A program made the position numbers and the translations under genes. This document shows positions 6,315 through 14,418 of a stretch of DNA of 50,310 nucleotides, one piece after another. Under the pieces are notes generated by a model. It saw only the letters and a program-made list of their open reading frames with translations. It was not told the DNA's origin and did not search any database. The stretch is from the NCBI GenBank assembly GCA_023261545.1, contig JAHFOS010000007.1, forward strand, positions 1-50,310, written 5' to 3'. This stretch comes from a bacterium. GTDB lineage: Bacteria; Planctomycetota; JADGBV01. Within the stretch, counting starts at the first letter, position 1. Each line of letters begins with the position of its first letter.

Positions 6315-8261
6315 TCAGCGCGCCAGCTTGGCGATTTCGTTGCGGCGCATGGGGCAGCCCGCGCAGGGGCGCACGCTTCCGGAGCGATTCTCCAGGTGCG
6401 CCTGGCGCATGTCCTGCATGGCCTGGGAGCGCCAGGCGGACGCGATGGAGGTTTCGGGAAAGCGCCCGAGCACGTGCTCCTCGGCGAGGTCGTAGTTGCA
6501 CAGCACGATGCGGCCCTCCCAGGTGATGACCAGGCGCTGCCACGGGCGCGAGCAGGCCCATTCGGCCTTGCGGTCCGCTCCGCCTCCCTGGGTCCAGCGC
6601 TCGGTGACGGTGACGGCGTCGGCCCAGTGGCCCCAGAATTTTGAATAGGCCTCGATTCCCGCCGTGTCGCCGAGCTCCATTTCGGTGACGACGCGCGTCT
6701 GTGGCCGCACCGAGCGCGCCAGCACACGCCGCAACTTCACGCGGTTCAGGGTCTCGCAGGCGCGCAAGATATCCTCGATGTCGTGGCCCGGGGTTTCCGG
6801 CGTGCTGTTGCGACCTTCGATGAAAAGGCTCACGGAGTCGAGCCCGGCCTCGATGAGGGACTGGACGAGCGCGTCGTCCAGGATGCGCCCGCGCGTGGAG
6901 AGGATGGCCTCGATGCAGCCCGCCCGCTTGGCCTGGCGCACGAAGGACGCCAGCAGCGGGTGGTGCAGCGCGTCGCCGCGGAAGCCGAATTTCACGGCGG
7001 CGGGGTCCTGGAAGGTGGCGAGTTCTTTCATGATCGCCTGGTAGAGCCCCTCGTCCATGAAGCGGCTGCCCGCGCCCGGGGCGGCGAGGTAGGCCTCCAG
7101 CATTTCGCATCCGGGGTTTGGGGGATTATGGATCAGCTCGATGTCAAGGTTCAGGGGATTGGCGGCCACGATGTTATGCGTGGGATACTGGCCCCAAAGG
7201 CGGCGGTACAGGCTGTAGCGATCCTCGCTCCGCGCCACGGCGCTGCTGCGCACCTCGTGCCAGTCGGCGTTGATGGGGATGACCTTGCGCGCCTTCTCCA
7301 TGCGCATGGCCTCCAGGGGCACGGGAAAGAGCGGACTTTCTCCCCTGAAGAAGCGCGCCACTTCCTCGGCGGCCCCTCGCTCCATCATGGAGCGCGCCTG
7401 GCGCGAGCACGACCCGCTGTGGCTGGTGAGCAGGACGTTGTCGAGCTTGCAGAGCCGCCCGGCGATATAGGGCTCGATGTTGAAGACGTCCACCGCGGCG
7501 GCGGCGATGCGCCGCTCCCAGAGCGCGTTGAAGAGGTCGTTCTCGTTGACCACGCCGCCGCGGGCGGTGTTGATGAGACAGGCGCCGGGCTTCATTTCGT
7601 GCAGCGTCTTTTCGTTGATGAGGTCGGCGGTGAGCGAGGTCTTGGGCACGTGCAGGGAAAGGAAGTCCGCCGCGCGATAAAGTTCCTCCTTGGAGGCGAA
7701 CTTCACGCCCAGGTGGCTCGCCGCTTCCTCGTCGGGGACGATATCATTGGCGAGGAGGCGCATCTCGAAGCCCTGCAACAGCTTGGCCACGCGGCGGCCC
7801 ACGCGCCCGAAGCCGACGAGGCCCAGGGTCTTGCCCCGGAGTTCTTCTCCGATAAGGCGGTTCCACTGGCCGCGCTTCATGCTGGCGTCAATGACGGGGA
7901 TCCCGCGCGCCAGGGAGAGCATGAGCCCCACGGTGAGCTCGGCCACGGCCTGGGTCACGGCCTCGGGCGTGTAAGTCACCAGGATGCCGCGGCGCCGCGC
8001 CTCCTCGAAATCAATGCCGTCCACCCCGATGCCCACGCGCGCGATGACGCGCAGCTTCGGAGCCTGATCCAGCACCGCCTTGTCCAGCGTCTCGGTCCCG
8101 GCGATGAGCCCGTCCCGATCCGCAAGATGGCGTTGCAGCTCCTCCCGAGTCACCTTGCGCTGGTAGGGATTGCATTCGACCTCCAGCCCGGCTCTCTGGA
8201 GCAGCGCCATGGGCTCAGCGTCCACGGAGCCGAAGGGATGGGTGGAGACGAAGATTTTCAT
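6315..8261 (-). CDS. D-2-hydroxyacid dehydrogenase fused to a radical-SAM-like/Twitch protein lacking the SAM cluster cysteines
   Basis: 648 residues. Residues 1 to about 320 form a phosphoglycerate-dehydrogenase-like enzyme: Rossmann motif LGLVGFGRVGRRVAK, catalytic Arg in NTARGGVV, Glu in DVFNIEP and His in LTSHSG. The second half resembles a radical SAM barrel (LDIELIHNPPNPGC, FGFRGDALHHPLL, ILSTRGRILDDALVQSLIEA), but where CX3CX2C should be there is a single Cys. A C-terminal Twitch/SPASM-type domain keeps its cysteines (ACSRPW, VLCNYDL, CAGCP). The dehydrogenase should work with NAD; the second half cannot bind a canonical SAM cluster and may hold only an auxiliary cluster. Its 3' end is duplicated at 1817-1987. 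Confidence 0.85.
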   Translation of the reverse strand: MKIFVSTHPFGSVDAEPMALLQRAGLEVECNPYQRKVTREELQRHLADRDGLIAGTETLDKAVLDQAPKLRVIARVGIGVDGIDFEEARRRGILVTYTPEAVTQAVAELTVGLMLSLARGIPVIDASMKRGQWNRLIGEELRGKTLGLVGFGRVGRRVAKLLQGFEMRLLANDIVPDEEAASHLGVKFASKEELYRAADFLSLHVPKTSLTADLINEKTLHEMKPGACLINTARGGVVNENDLFNALWERRIAAAAVDVFNIEPYIAGRLCKLDNVLLTSHSGSCSRQARSMMERGAAEEVARFFRGESPLFPVPLEAMRMEKARKVIPINADWHEVRSSAVARSEDRYSLYRRLWGQYPTHNIVAANPLNLDIELIHNPPNPGCEMLEAYLAAPGAGSRFMDEGLYQAIMKELATFQDPAAVKFGFRGDALHHPLLASFVRQAKRAGCIEAILSTRGRILDDALVQSLIEAGLDSVSLFIEGRNSTPETPGHDIEDILRACETLNRVKLRRVLARSVRPQTRVVTEMELGDTAGIEAYSKFWGHWADAVTVTERWTQGGGADRKAEWACSRPWQRLVITWEGRIVLCNYDLAEEHVLGRFPETSIASAWRSQAMQDMRQAHLENRSGSVRPCAGCPMRRNEIAKLAR

Positions 8262-8413
8262 GGGAAGGGGTAGGGTTTATCCGGCCCAGGGCCCAATTAT
8301 TCCCCGTACATTTCCGTGATCAGCTTGCGCAATAATAAGGCATGATCCCTGTGCAAGTTGTAATTGCTTTTTGTGCGCGTCAATTCGCCGGGGGCGGGCA
8401 AAAGGAGTCCTGA

Positions 8414-9367
8414 CTAAGGCGCGAGGTCGAATTTCACCGACAGCGGCAGGTGGTCGGAATAGAAGGACGGCCCGATGTGGAGATCGCGGACGGCGATGCC
8501 CTTGCCGTACAGGAAATGATCGAGGGGCAGACGCAAGAGCCCGTCAAACCAGCGCCAGGAGGGATTGATGCCGCGCCCCCAGCGCGCATCCGCCATGCCG
8601 GTGGTGTCGAGCAAATCTTTAAAATGCGGCGACCAGGGCGTAACGTTCAAATCGCCGACAAGAATGAAGAACGGATTTCCGCCATCGCGGATGAATTGAG
8701 CCATGTTCCGCGTCTGATCGTTCCTGGCGAAGGAAGCGCCGCCATTCAGGGGCGGGTAGTTGTGGGCATAGAGCAGCTCCACGAGCCGGTCCTGCACGCG
8801 GATTTTGAAGTGAATGCAGGGCAGCCGATTGGCCTGGAAATAGACGATCCGTGGCTCGATGATTTCGAGGTTGGAGAATACGCCGATGCCGAAGGGATCG
8901 TCCCTGAGCTCGTAAAACTTATGAGAGAATGGCAGCTCCTCGATTTTCCGTTGCCAGGCGCGCCCGATCTCCAGGAGGCACAGGATCTCCGGCTGCTCCT
9001 GCGCGATCAAATCGAAGACGCGATCAAAATTCTGGTTGACGTACCAGTTCACGTTGAGGTGCATGAGGCGGATCCCCGGCCCGGACGCGTTGCCTTTCCA
9101 GGGCAGGTAGTAGGGGCGGGTTGTGATCAGCAAAGCCAATAGGGTGGCCCCAGGGATGAACAAGGATTTGAATTGTCGAAAAAGCAAGTTGATGAAAATC
9201 AGGACCGCCACCACCGGGATGTAGTAGGGCAGGAAATGCACCAGGACATCCAACCTGTAGTCAAGCCGGGCGGTGACGAGCGCGACGGCCGGGAAGCAGA
9301 GGATCACGTCCAGCGCGAAGATGAGGGCGTGGCTCCCCGAGGTTCCGAGGAGCCGTCTCTTATGCAT
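8414..9367 (-). CDS. Membrane-anchored endonuclease/exonuclease/phosphatase (EEP) family protein
   Basis: 317 residues. The first ~90 contain three predicted membrane segments (LIFALDVILCFPAVALV, FLPYYIPVVAVLIFINLLF, LFIPGATLLALLI). The EEP domain follows: LMHLNVNW, a Glu in CLLEIG, then GDLNVTPWSPHF, PLDHFLY and the C-terminal SDHLPLSVKF. These are the metal- and phosphate-binding motifs of the DNase I/sphingomyelinase fold. The substrate cannot be told from sequence; an extracytoplasmic phosphodiesterase or nuclease is likely. It overlaps the MazF-like gene by 8 nt. Confidence 0.88.
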   Translation of the reverse strand: MHKRRLLGTSGSHALIFALDVILCFPAVALVTARLDYRLDVLVHFLPYYIPVVAVLIFINLLFRQFKSLFIPGATLLALLITTRPYYLPWKGNASGPGIRLMHLNVNWYVNQNFDRVFDLIAQEQPEILCLLEIGRAWQRKIEELPFSHKFYELRDDPFGIGVFSNLEIIEPRIVYFQANRLPCIHFKIRVQDRLVELLYAHNYPPLNGGASFARNDQTRNMAQFIRDGGNPFFILVGDLNVTPWSPHFKDLLDTTGMADARWGRGINPSWRWFDGLLRLPLDHFLYGKGIAVRDLHIGPSFYSDHLPLSVKFDLAP

Positions 9368-9713
9368 TCCCGCACCGCCCCAGGACGACGTCTATGCCGG
9401 CCAATATCAGCCGCAACAGCCTATCCGGGAGCTTGCCGGCGCGATCCGTGAGCAGGTGCTTGTCGAGGGCCGTGATCAGCGAGACGTTCGCCACGGAGTC
9501 CTTGGGCAACCCGGAAAGGCGCGCGGGCACCAGGACGTTGCCCGGCGCCTCCGCCCACTTGAGGTTGCTGGTGAGCGGAACGGCGACGACGGTGGCGACA
9601 CGGCTGCGATTGAAGGCATCGCCCTGGACTACCGCGACCGGACGCCGGAACCCTGGACCCGAGCCGGTGGGTTCTGGGAGATCCGCCCACCAGATCTCGC
9701 CCTGGAGGATCAC
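9360..9713 (-). CDS. MazF/PemK-like mRNA interferase toxin
   Basis: 117 residues from the GTG at 9713, which overlaps the antitoxin stop as GTGA; a GTG one codon earlier is also possible. The start reads ILQGEIWWADLPEPTGSGPG, followed by FRRPVAVVQGD and ATVVAVPLTSN, the PemK/MazF core, with the conserved Arg and the Thr of PLTSN. Members cleave mRNA at short sequence motifs. The upstream partner is an intact ribbon-helix-helix antitoxin, so this pair appears functional. Confidence 0.92.
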   Translation of the reverse strand: MILQGEIWWADLPEPTGSGPGFRRPVAVVQGDAFNRSRVATVVAVPLTSNLKWAEAPGNVLVPARLSGLPKDSVANVSLITALDKHLLTDRAGKLPDRLLRLILAGIDVVLGRCGNA

Positions 9714-9943
9714 CACTCCGTATTCTGGAGAACGCGGCGGCTCGCGGCCACGGCAAAGGGATCGGCCGGGTCGAGACCGGCGCAGACGCGGTCCAGGGTC
9801 TCCGTGATGGCATCGGACGAGTGTCGCTCCAGGTATTCCGCCAGCGCCTCGCCATAAAGCCGGCTGCGCGACTTCCCGGCACGCCGCGCAAAGCGTTCGG
9901 CTTCTTGAAAAATGGGGTCGGGGAGGGAGATGGCCGTTTTCAT
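9710..9943 (-). CDS. Ribbon-helix-helix antitoxin of the MazF-like toxin
   Basis: 77 residues starting MKTAISLPDPIFQEAERFAR, a typical RHH N-terminus (beta strand then helix), followed by KSRSRLYGEALAEYLERH. The ATG at 9943 lies only 6 nt after a TATACT -10 box (9955-9950 on this strand), so the transcript would be leaderless or nearly so. An alternative ATG 11 codons upstream would lie inside the promoter. The stop overlaps the toxin start by 4 nt. Confidence 0.85.
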   Translation of the reverse strand: MKTAISLPDPIFQEAERFARRAGKSRSRLYGEALAEYLERHSSDAITETLDRVCAGLDPADPFAVAASRRVLQNTEW

Positions 9944-10044
9944 ACTTTTAGTATAACCAATTGGCGCATTTTTCAACAGCGGCTTTCCGCGATTTTTTTA
10001 CGGTAACGTGGCTGCGCACAATAGCTTGGCCGCCTTTTGCGGTT

Positions 10045-10079
10045 AAGGCCTCGGCCTTCCAGTTGGCCGTTTTTTGTTT
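10045..10079 (+). terminator. Orphan terminator-like hairpin upstream of the secreted glycosidase-like gene
   Basis: cggcc (10052-10056) pairs with ggccg (10065-10069) around ttccagtt, followed by TTTTTTG. An overlapping palindrome aaggcctcggcctt lies at 10045-10058. No plus-strand gene lies upstream, so it may end an unrecognised small RNA, or be coincidental. Confidence 0.4.
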
Positions 10080-10173
10080 TCAAGGTTCCATTTCCCGATG
10101 CCCACGGATAATGCCAGGGCCGGAAAATTATAGACAATAATATTTATAAGTTATATATTTTTTGTTGTATTAC

Positions 10174-10201
10174 TTGACATCATGTTAATAAATAATATCA
10201 T
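10174..10201 (+). promoter_or_regulatory. Promoter of the secreted paralogue gene at 10221
   Basis: -35 TTGACA at 10174-10179 and -10 TATCAT at 10196-10201 with a 16-nt spacer, in an AT-rich tract. A cggagga ribosome-binding site (10207-10213) follows and sets the start at the ATG at 10221. An upstream ttatagacaata 12-mer (10128-10139) recurs next to the pseudopilin promoter. Confidence 0.7.
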
Positions 10202-10220
10202 GGAATCGGAGGATGCTCTG

Positions 10221-13031
10221 ATGAATGCGGCCTTACTGACAGCTCCCGCGACCTCGCCTTCGCGAACCCTGAAGTATTTCTGGGCGTGGCTGCTCCTCCT
10301 GGTCGGCCTCTGGCCTGCCGCTCTTGGAGCCGCGAAATCTCCGACCAAGGCACTCCCCCCTCCCGTGGCGCTGAGCCACCCCTCTCATCCAGCTAACCCC
10401 TTGGATCCCGATGGGTTGGCCAAGGCGGGCCACCTCAGTTTGGTGGATGAAGTGGCGGGGTCCGAGGGTGCCGGCGGCGCGCACCTCTTTCAGGAGAGTC
10501 CCGAAGGTGCCAGCAAGGTCGAGGAAATCCTGGGGAAGAAATGTCGCGTCCTGCCCAACGATCCCGCGGCGGAGACGGACCCCAAGATGTTCGCCTGGCG
10601 CATCGGCGCGGGGAAGAAGCTCGAAGCCGGGCAGGCTTACCTGCTCAGCATCGAATATCCGGAAGACCAGCCCCGCACCGTCTGGGTGGTGAACCGCGGT
10701 TGCGAGACCAATCGCGGCTTCCACACCGGGACCACCGTGGGCGACGTGCTGCACGGGCGCTACGTGCCCGCGAATCCCGAGTCCCTCAAAGTGCCGTTGG
10801 CGGGGAACTTCCAGCAATGGCGGCAGTTCTTTTTTATGCAACACCGCACCGTGGACGGCAAACTGGATCGCTGGAAGACGCCGCGCCCCCTCAAGCCCGA
10901 GGACGGTTTCTGGGTGCAGATCCTGCAGACCAAAAGCTCCAATCAGCCGCTCTGCGCCGGTGCCGCTGTCTCCCGCATCCGGCTTTTCAAGGTGAACCGT
11001 CCGGACGACTTTGCGGTGAGTCTGCGCCTTCCGCCCGCGGAGCTGCCGCGGCGCTACGTGGCCGACCGCAACGAAATGTACGACAACGTCATTGATAACC
11101 CCGAGCCTGGAACCCCCGACGACGCCACCTGGTTCGAGTACCGCGCGCGCACCCTGCGCTTCCTGGGCACCGATACCCTCTGCAAGGATCTGCTCGAATT
11201 CGGCCACAACCAGGGCTGGATGCCCAATCCCGACAACCGTGCCGACGGCACCTGGTACAATACGCATCCCTTCCCGGATCGCTGGGAAAAAATCGCGGGC
11301 CTGGCGGAGCGTCTGGGCCTCACCCTGCTTCCCTATTACGAATACTACGGCAGCATCGGCCAGGATAAAACGAAAGCCATCGGCACGCAAAAGCGCTGCC
11401 AGCAACTCGACGGCGGGAACAGCTTCACCGACCTGCATTGGTGCAACAACGCCCACTGCGACGTGACCGATCCCGACTTCGTCGCGGAGGCCATCCATAT
11501 CCTCGACCGCACCGTGGCCCCCTACGCCGGCAAGGTCGCTTTTGCCGGAGCCTGGTTCCGGGCGCGCCTCTCGGCCTGGCCGGTGAGCTTTTCCGACAAG
11601 GCCCTGGGAAAATTCACGGCGGAGTTGAAACTGCCGCAACCCGCGACGCGCGCGGGGCTCAAGGGCGATGCCGCTTTGCTCGGGAAATATTACGAATGGT
11701 GGTTCTTGCAGCGCAAGGCTTTCCTCGAAAAACTGCGCGACCACATGCAAAAGCTCGCCGGCCCCCAGGCTGTAGTGCTTTTCACCGGCGATTACACCGA
11801 GGGCGGTTTCCAGCTCCTGCCCGACAAGCGCACCGTGGTCAGTGACGATCCCGAAGCCTGGAGGTCGCTGCTGGCTCTCCCTGAGAACCGCCGCGGGGCC
11901 TGGGTGGAAACCGTGGATTTCCGCGACGTGGTGCGCGAGGATCAGCATCTGGCCGCCCTGCTGCGCTGGCCCAAGCCCTGGAACCAGTATGAATTCCATC
12001 ACGCCTGTCCGCCCTACGACCCGGACCACTATCGCGACGGCGCGGGCGCCTTGCTCACCTATTCCTGTAACCGTTCCTACACCGTGGCTTCGCCCAGCGC
12101 CTTGGAGCGCTTCCGCACCCAGTCGGGGCTGGCCGTGGTGCGTAACTATTCCCTCAACGAGGACGAGATGGGGGACCTCACGGGATACTTCGCGTCGGAC
12201 ATGGACTACACCGGACCCTTCGAGACCATGGTGGAGGCGCGCAGCATGGCTTATGGCGATCCGCGGTATCTCCTGTACCTGACCTCGAATGTCTACAACC
12301 GCGGCTTTCCCGAGCGCGTGCGCGCTTTCAATGCGGCCTTCCTGAGCCTGCCGGCTTTGACCAGCAGCGTGCTGGAGTCGGCGGTGGAGGACGACGAGGT
12401 CGTGGTGCGCGAGATTCCCGCCGGGACGCAGGGGACTTATTATGCCGTCATCAACCCCGGACTGCGTGACCGCCAGGGGCTCGGCGTGAAGCTGCGGGTG
12501 CGCGGAAAAATCACCAACGCCGCCACGGGCGAGGCGCTGAAATCAGCAGCGGAGGGGCGATTGAGCCTCGATCTGCCGGCCTGTTCCATGCTGGCGCTTC
12601 ACGTTGCGGGAGAAGCGCCAAAGGGCGCGAGTCCCGAGCCGCGGCGCTGGCCTTTCTCCAAGCCCGCCGTGACCACCCCGGCGGCGCAGACGCCCCAGGC
12701 ACCGACCGCCGCGAGCGCGGAGGGAAACGTGCCGCAGGAAAAACAAGGAAACGCGCCGCATATCGTCACCCCGACCTGGATCCCACCCTTTCCCGCGGGC
12801 GTGGCTTTTGGTCCCCTCGCCTTCAAGGCCGATAATGCCAACGCATGGTCCTTCAAAGGCGCGCTGCCCCAGGGCATGAGCTTTACCCCGGAGGGCGTGC
12901 TTTCGGGCACTCCAGCGCAGGCCGGCAACTTCACCTTCGATGTCTGCGCCTCCGGCCCCGGGGGCAAGGACTGGAAGGGCTATACCCTTGAGGTCGTTGC
13001 CGCGGAAGGAAAATCCAAAGCCCCCCCTTGA
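10221..13031 (+). CDS. Large secreted protein, putative glycoside hydrolase-like (paralogue of the 18974 gene) with a C-terminal putative Ig domain
   Basis: 936 residues from the ATG at 10221, which sits 7 nt behind cggagga; earlier in-frame ATGs lie in the promoter. A signal peptide ends near WPAALGAA. The ~750-residue main part aligns along its length with the start of the 18974 protein (LPYYEYYGSIG, DVTDPDF, AGAWFRAR, PVSFSDKAL). It looks like a TIM-barrel enzyme with a beta-rich N-terminal domain, but I could not assign a family. After a Pro/Ala linker the C-terminus reads LPQGMSFTPEGVLSGTPAQA, a putative Ig (He_PIG) repeat. It is probably exported to bind or cut polysaccharide. Confidence 0.7.
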   Translation: MNAALLTAPATSPSRTLKYFWAWLLLLVGLWPAALGAAKSPTKALPPPVALSHPSHPANPLDPDGLAKAGHLSLVDEVAGSEGAGGAHLFQESPEGASKVEEILGKKCRVLPNDPAAETDPKMFAWRIGAGKKLEAGQAYLLSIEYPEDQPRTVWVVNRGCETNRGFHTGTTVGDVLHGRYVPANPESLKVPLAGNFQQWRQFFFMQHRTVDGKLDRWKTPRPLKPEDGFWVQILQTKSSNQPLCAGAAVSRIRLFKVNRPDDFAVSLRLPPAELPRRYVADRNEMYDNVIDNPEPGTPDDATWFEYRARTLRFLGTDTLCKDLLEFGHNQGWMPNPDNRADGTWYNTHPFPDRWEKIAGLAERLGLTLLPYYEYYGSIGQDKTKAIGTQKRCQQLDGGNSFTDLHWCNNAHCDVTDPDFVAEAIHILDRTVAPYAGKVAFAGAWFRARLSAWPVSFSDKALGKFTAELKLPQPATRAGLKGDAALLGKYYEWWFLQRKAFLEKLRDHMQKLAGPQAVVLFTGDYTEGGFQLLPDKRTVVSDDPEAWRSLLALPENRRGAWVETVDFRDVVREDQHLAALLRWPKPWNQYEFHHACPPYDPDHYRDGAGALLTYSCNRSYTVASPSALERFRTQSGLAVVRNYSLNEDEMGDLTGYFASDMDYTGPFETMVEARSMAYGDPRYLLYLTSNVYNRGFPERVRAFNAAFLSLPALTSSVLESAVEDDEVVVREIPAGTQGTYYAVINPGLRDRQGLGVKLRVRGKITNAATGEALKSAAEGRLSLDLPACSMLALHVAGEAPKGASPEPRRWPFSKPAVTTPAAQTPQAPTAASAEGNVPQEKQGNAPHIVTPTWIPPFPAGVAFGPLAFKADNANAWSFKGALPQGMSFTPEGVLSGTPAQAGNFTFDVCASGPGGKDWKGYTLEVVAAEGKSKAPP

Positions 13032-13063
13032 ACTGCGCCGATGCATTCCAAGGCTTCCCGGCT

Positions 13064-13088
13064 GAAGGCCTCGTCCGCCTTGTTTTTC
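13064..13088 (+). terminator. Possible terminator after the 10221 gene
   Basis: aaggc and gcctt pair around ctcgtcc, followed by GTTTTT. The stem is only 5 bp. Confidence 0.35.
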
Positions 13089-13128
13089 ACAACTGAGGCG
13101 TAAAATACAAGGGGTTGCGGCGGGGGTC

Positions 13129-14418
13129 ATGCGAAGATTGCCAAACATCCTTTGGGCCGTTTGCCTGCTGCCTTGCTGTAGCCTTTGGGGCGACCTCAAA
13201 GGCTCAGGGAATATCACTTTCGATGCCAATGCCGACGGCAGAGCTGAAGCGTTCCTGAATACCACGGGACTTGGCATCGGCACGACCAGCCCCTCCACCA
13301 ACCTCCATATCCTCGGCAATGCCTATGTGAGCGGGAACGTTGGTCTGGGAACGACCACTCCCAGCCACTCCCTGCACGTCTCGGGCACGCTGGGATTTAC
13401 CGGGCAATCCGTCAGCGCCAACACCACCTTGAGCGGGAATACCATGATTTTCGCCGATGCGGCTGCCGCCGGAGGCAACATCACCCTGACCCTGCCTACG
13501 GCCGCGAACTCGACGGGACGCATGTATTACATCAAGAAAGTGAGCTCCGGAAACACGGTCCTGGTGCGCGGCGGCGGCACGATTGACGGCCAGGTGGAGG
13601 TCAAGCTCACCACCACGGGTAACGGCTATCCCCATCTTTCGGTGGCCTGCGACGGAACGAGCTGGTACATTCTATCCCAGTCCTCGGAGAACTCTGGGAC
13701 CACGCTGCCATCCTCCAGCAACGTCGTGGTGTGGCTGGACGCCTCCGATTCGGGAACCCTTTACACCGGGTCCAGCAGCAATGTCTATCAATGGAATGAT
13801 AAAAGCGGCAACGGCAACAACGCCGTCACCGACAGCGGCAACACCGAGCCCACCAAGATAACCGAGTCGGGGAACAACCTCCCGAGCGCCACCGTGGTGA
13901 AGTTCGACGGGTCGCATGCGCTAAAGATCTCGGCCACATCTTCCACGAACCTCCAGTATTTGAGCCTGTTTATCGTCGCCAATGTCAAGGACGGCTCGGG
14001 TTCCTACGGACTCATGGGCGACTCCCAGTCTAATGACGCCGAAGGCAATTGGAACTTCTACGTCAACTTCAACTCTCTGAAGTCCCGCGTCAAAGCCTTC
14101 TCGCTCCAGAACGCCGCCAATGACCCGGACTTCGGCGCAGGCACCTATAGGTACCTCACTCAGCGTGTGAAAACCGGCGGGGTCACAGATCAATACGTTA
14201 ACGGCACACTGGATAAGAACGAAACCGGCACGGGCGGCCCGATGGACCCATCGGATGCCGGGTTTACTCGCAAGCTCACCGTAGGCTGGGTGTGGGTGGA
14301 GGGTGCCAGCAATTCCGGCAAATGCAACATCGCCGAAATCATCCTCTACAACTATGCTCTCACCGACACGGATCGCGCGTCCGTGGAGAGCTACCTCAAG
14401 AGCAAATGGGGGTTGTGA
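13129..14418 (+). CDS. Secreted surface protein with tail-fibre-like repeats and a LamG-like domain
   Basis: 429 residues. A signal peptide (MRRLPNILWAVCLLPCCSLW) is followed by two fibre-type repeats, GLGIGTTSPSTNLHILGN and VGLGTTTPSHSLHVSG, as found in phage tail fibres and bacterial adhesins. A short beta region rich in Gly, Thr and Ser comes next. From about residue 200 the sequence VVVWLDASDSGTLYTGSSS to IAEIILYNYALTDTDRASVE is a concanavalin/LamG-like domain. It probably binds glycans at the surface. It lies between the two secreted-paralogue genes and GH43, and its 3' end overlaps the GH43 gene by 23 bp on the opposite strand. Confidence 0.8.
   Translation: MRRLPNILWAVCLLPCCSLWGDLKGSGNITFDANADGRAEAFLNTTGLGIGTTSPSTNLHILGNAYVSGNVGLGTTTPSHSLHVSGTLGFTGQSVSANTTLSGNTMIFADAAAAGGNITLTLPTAANSTGRMYYIKKVSSGNTVLVRGGGTIDGQVEVKLTTTGNGYPHLSVACDGTSWYILSQSSENSGTTLPSSSNVVVWLDASDSGTLYTGSSSNVYQWNDKSGNGNNAVTDSGNTEPTKITESGNNLPSATVVKFDGSHALKISATSSTNLQYLSLFIVANVKDGSGSYGLMGDSQSNDAEGNWNFYVNFNSLKSRVKAFSLQNAANDPDFGAGTYRYLTQRVKTGGVTDQYVNGTLDKNETGTGGPMDPSDAGFTRKLTVGWVWVEGASNSGKCNIAEIILYNYALTDTDRASVESYLKSKWGL

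Noticed and set aside
6783-8273. Plus-strand frame of about 500 codons
   Set aside because: Exactly antisense to the dehydrogenase fusion, whose motifs are clear.
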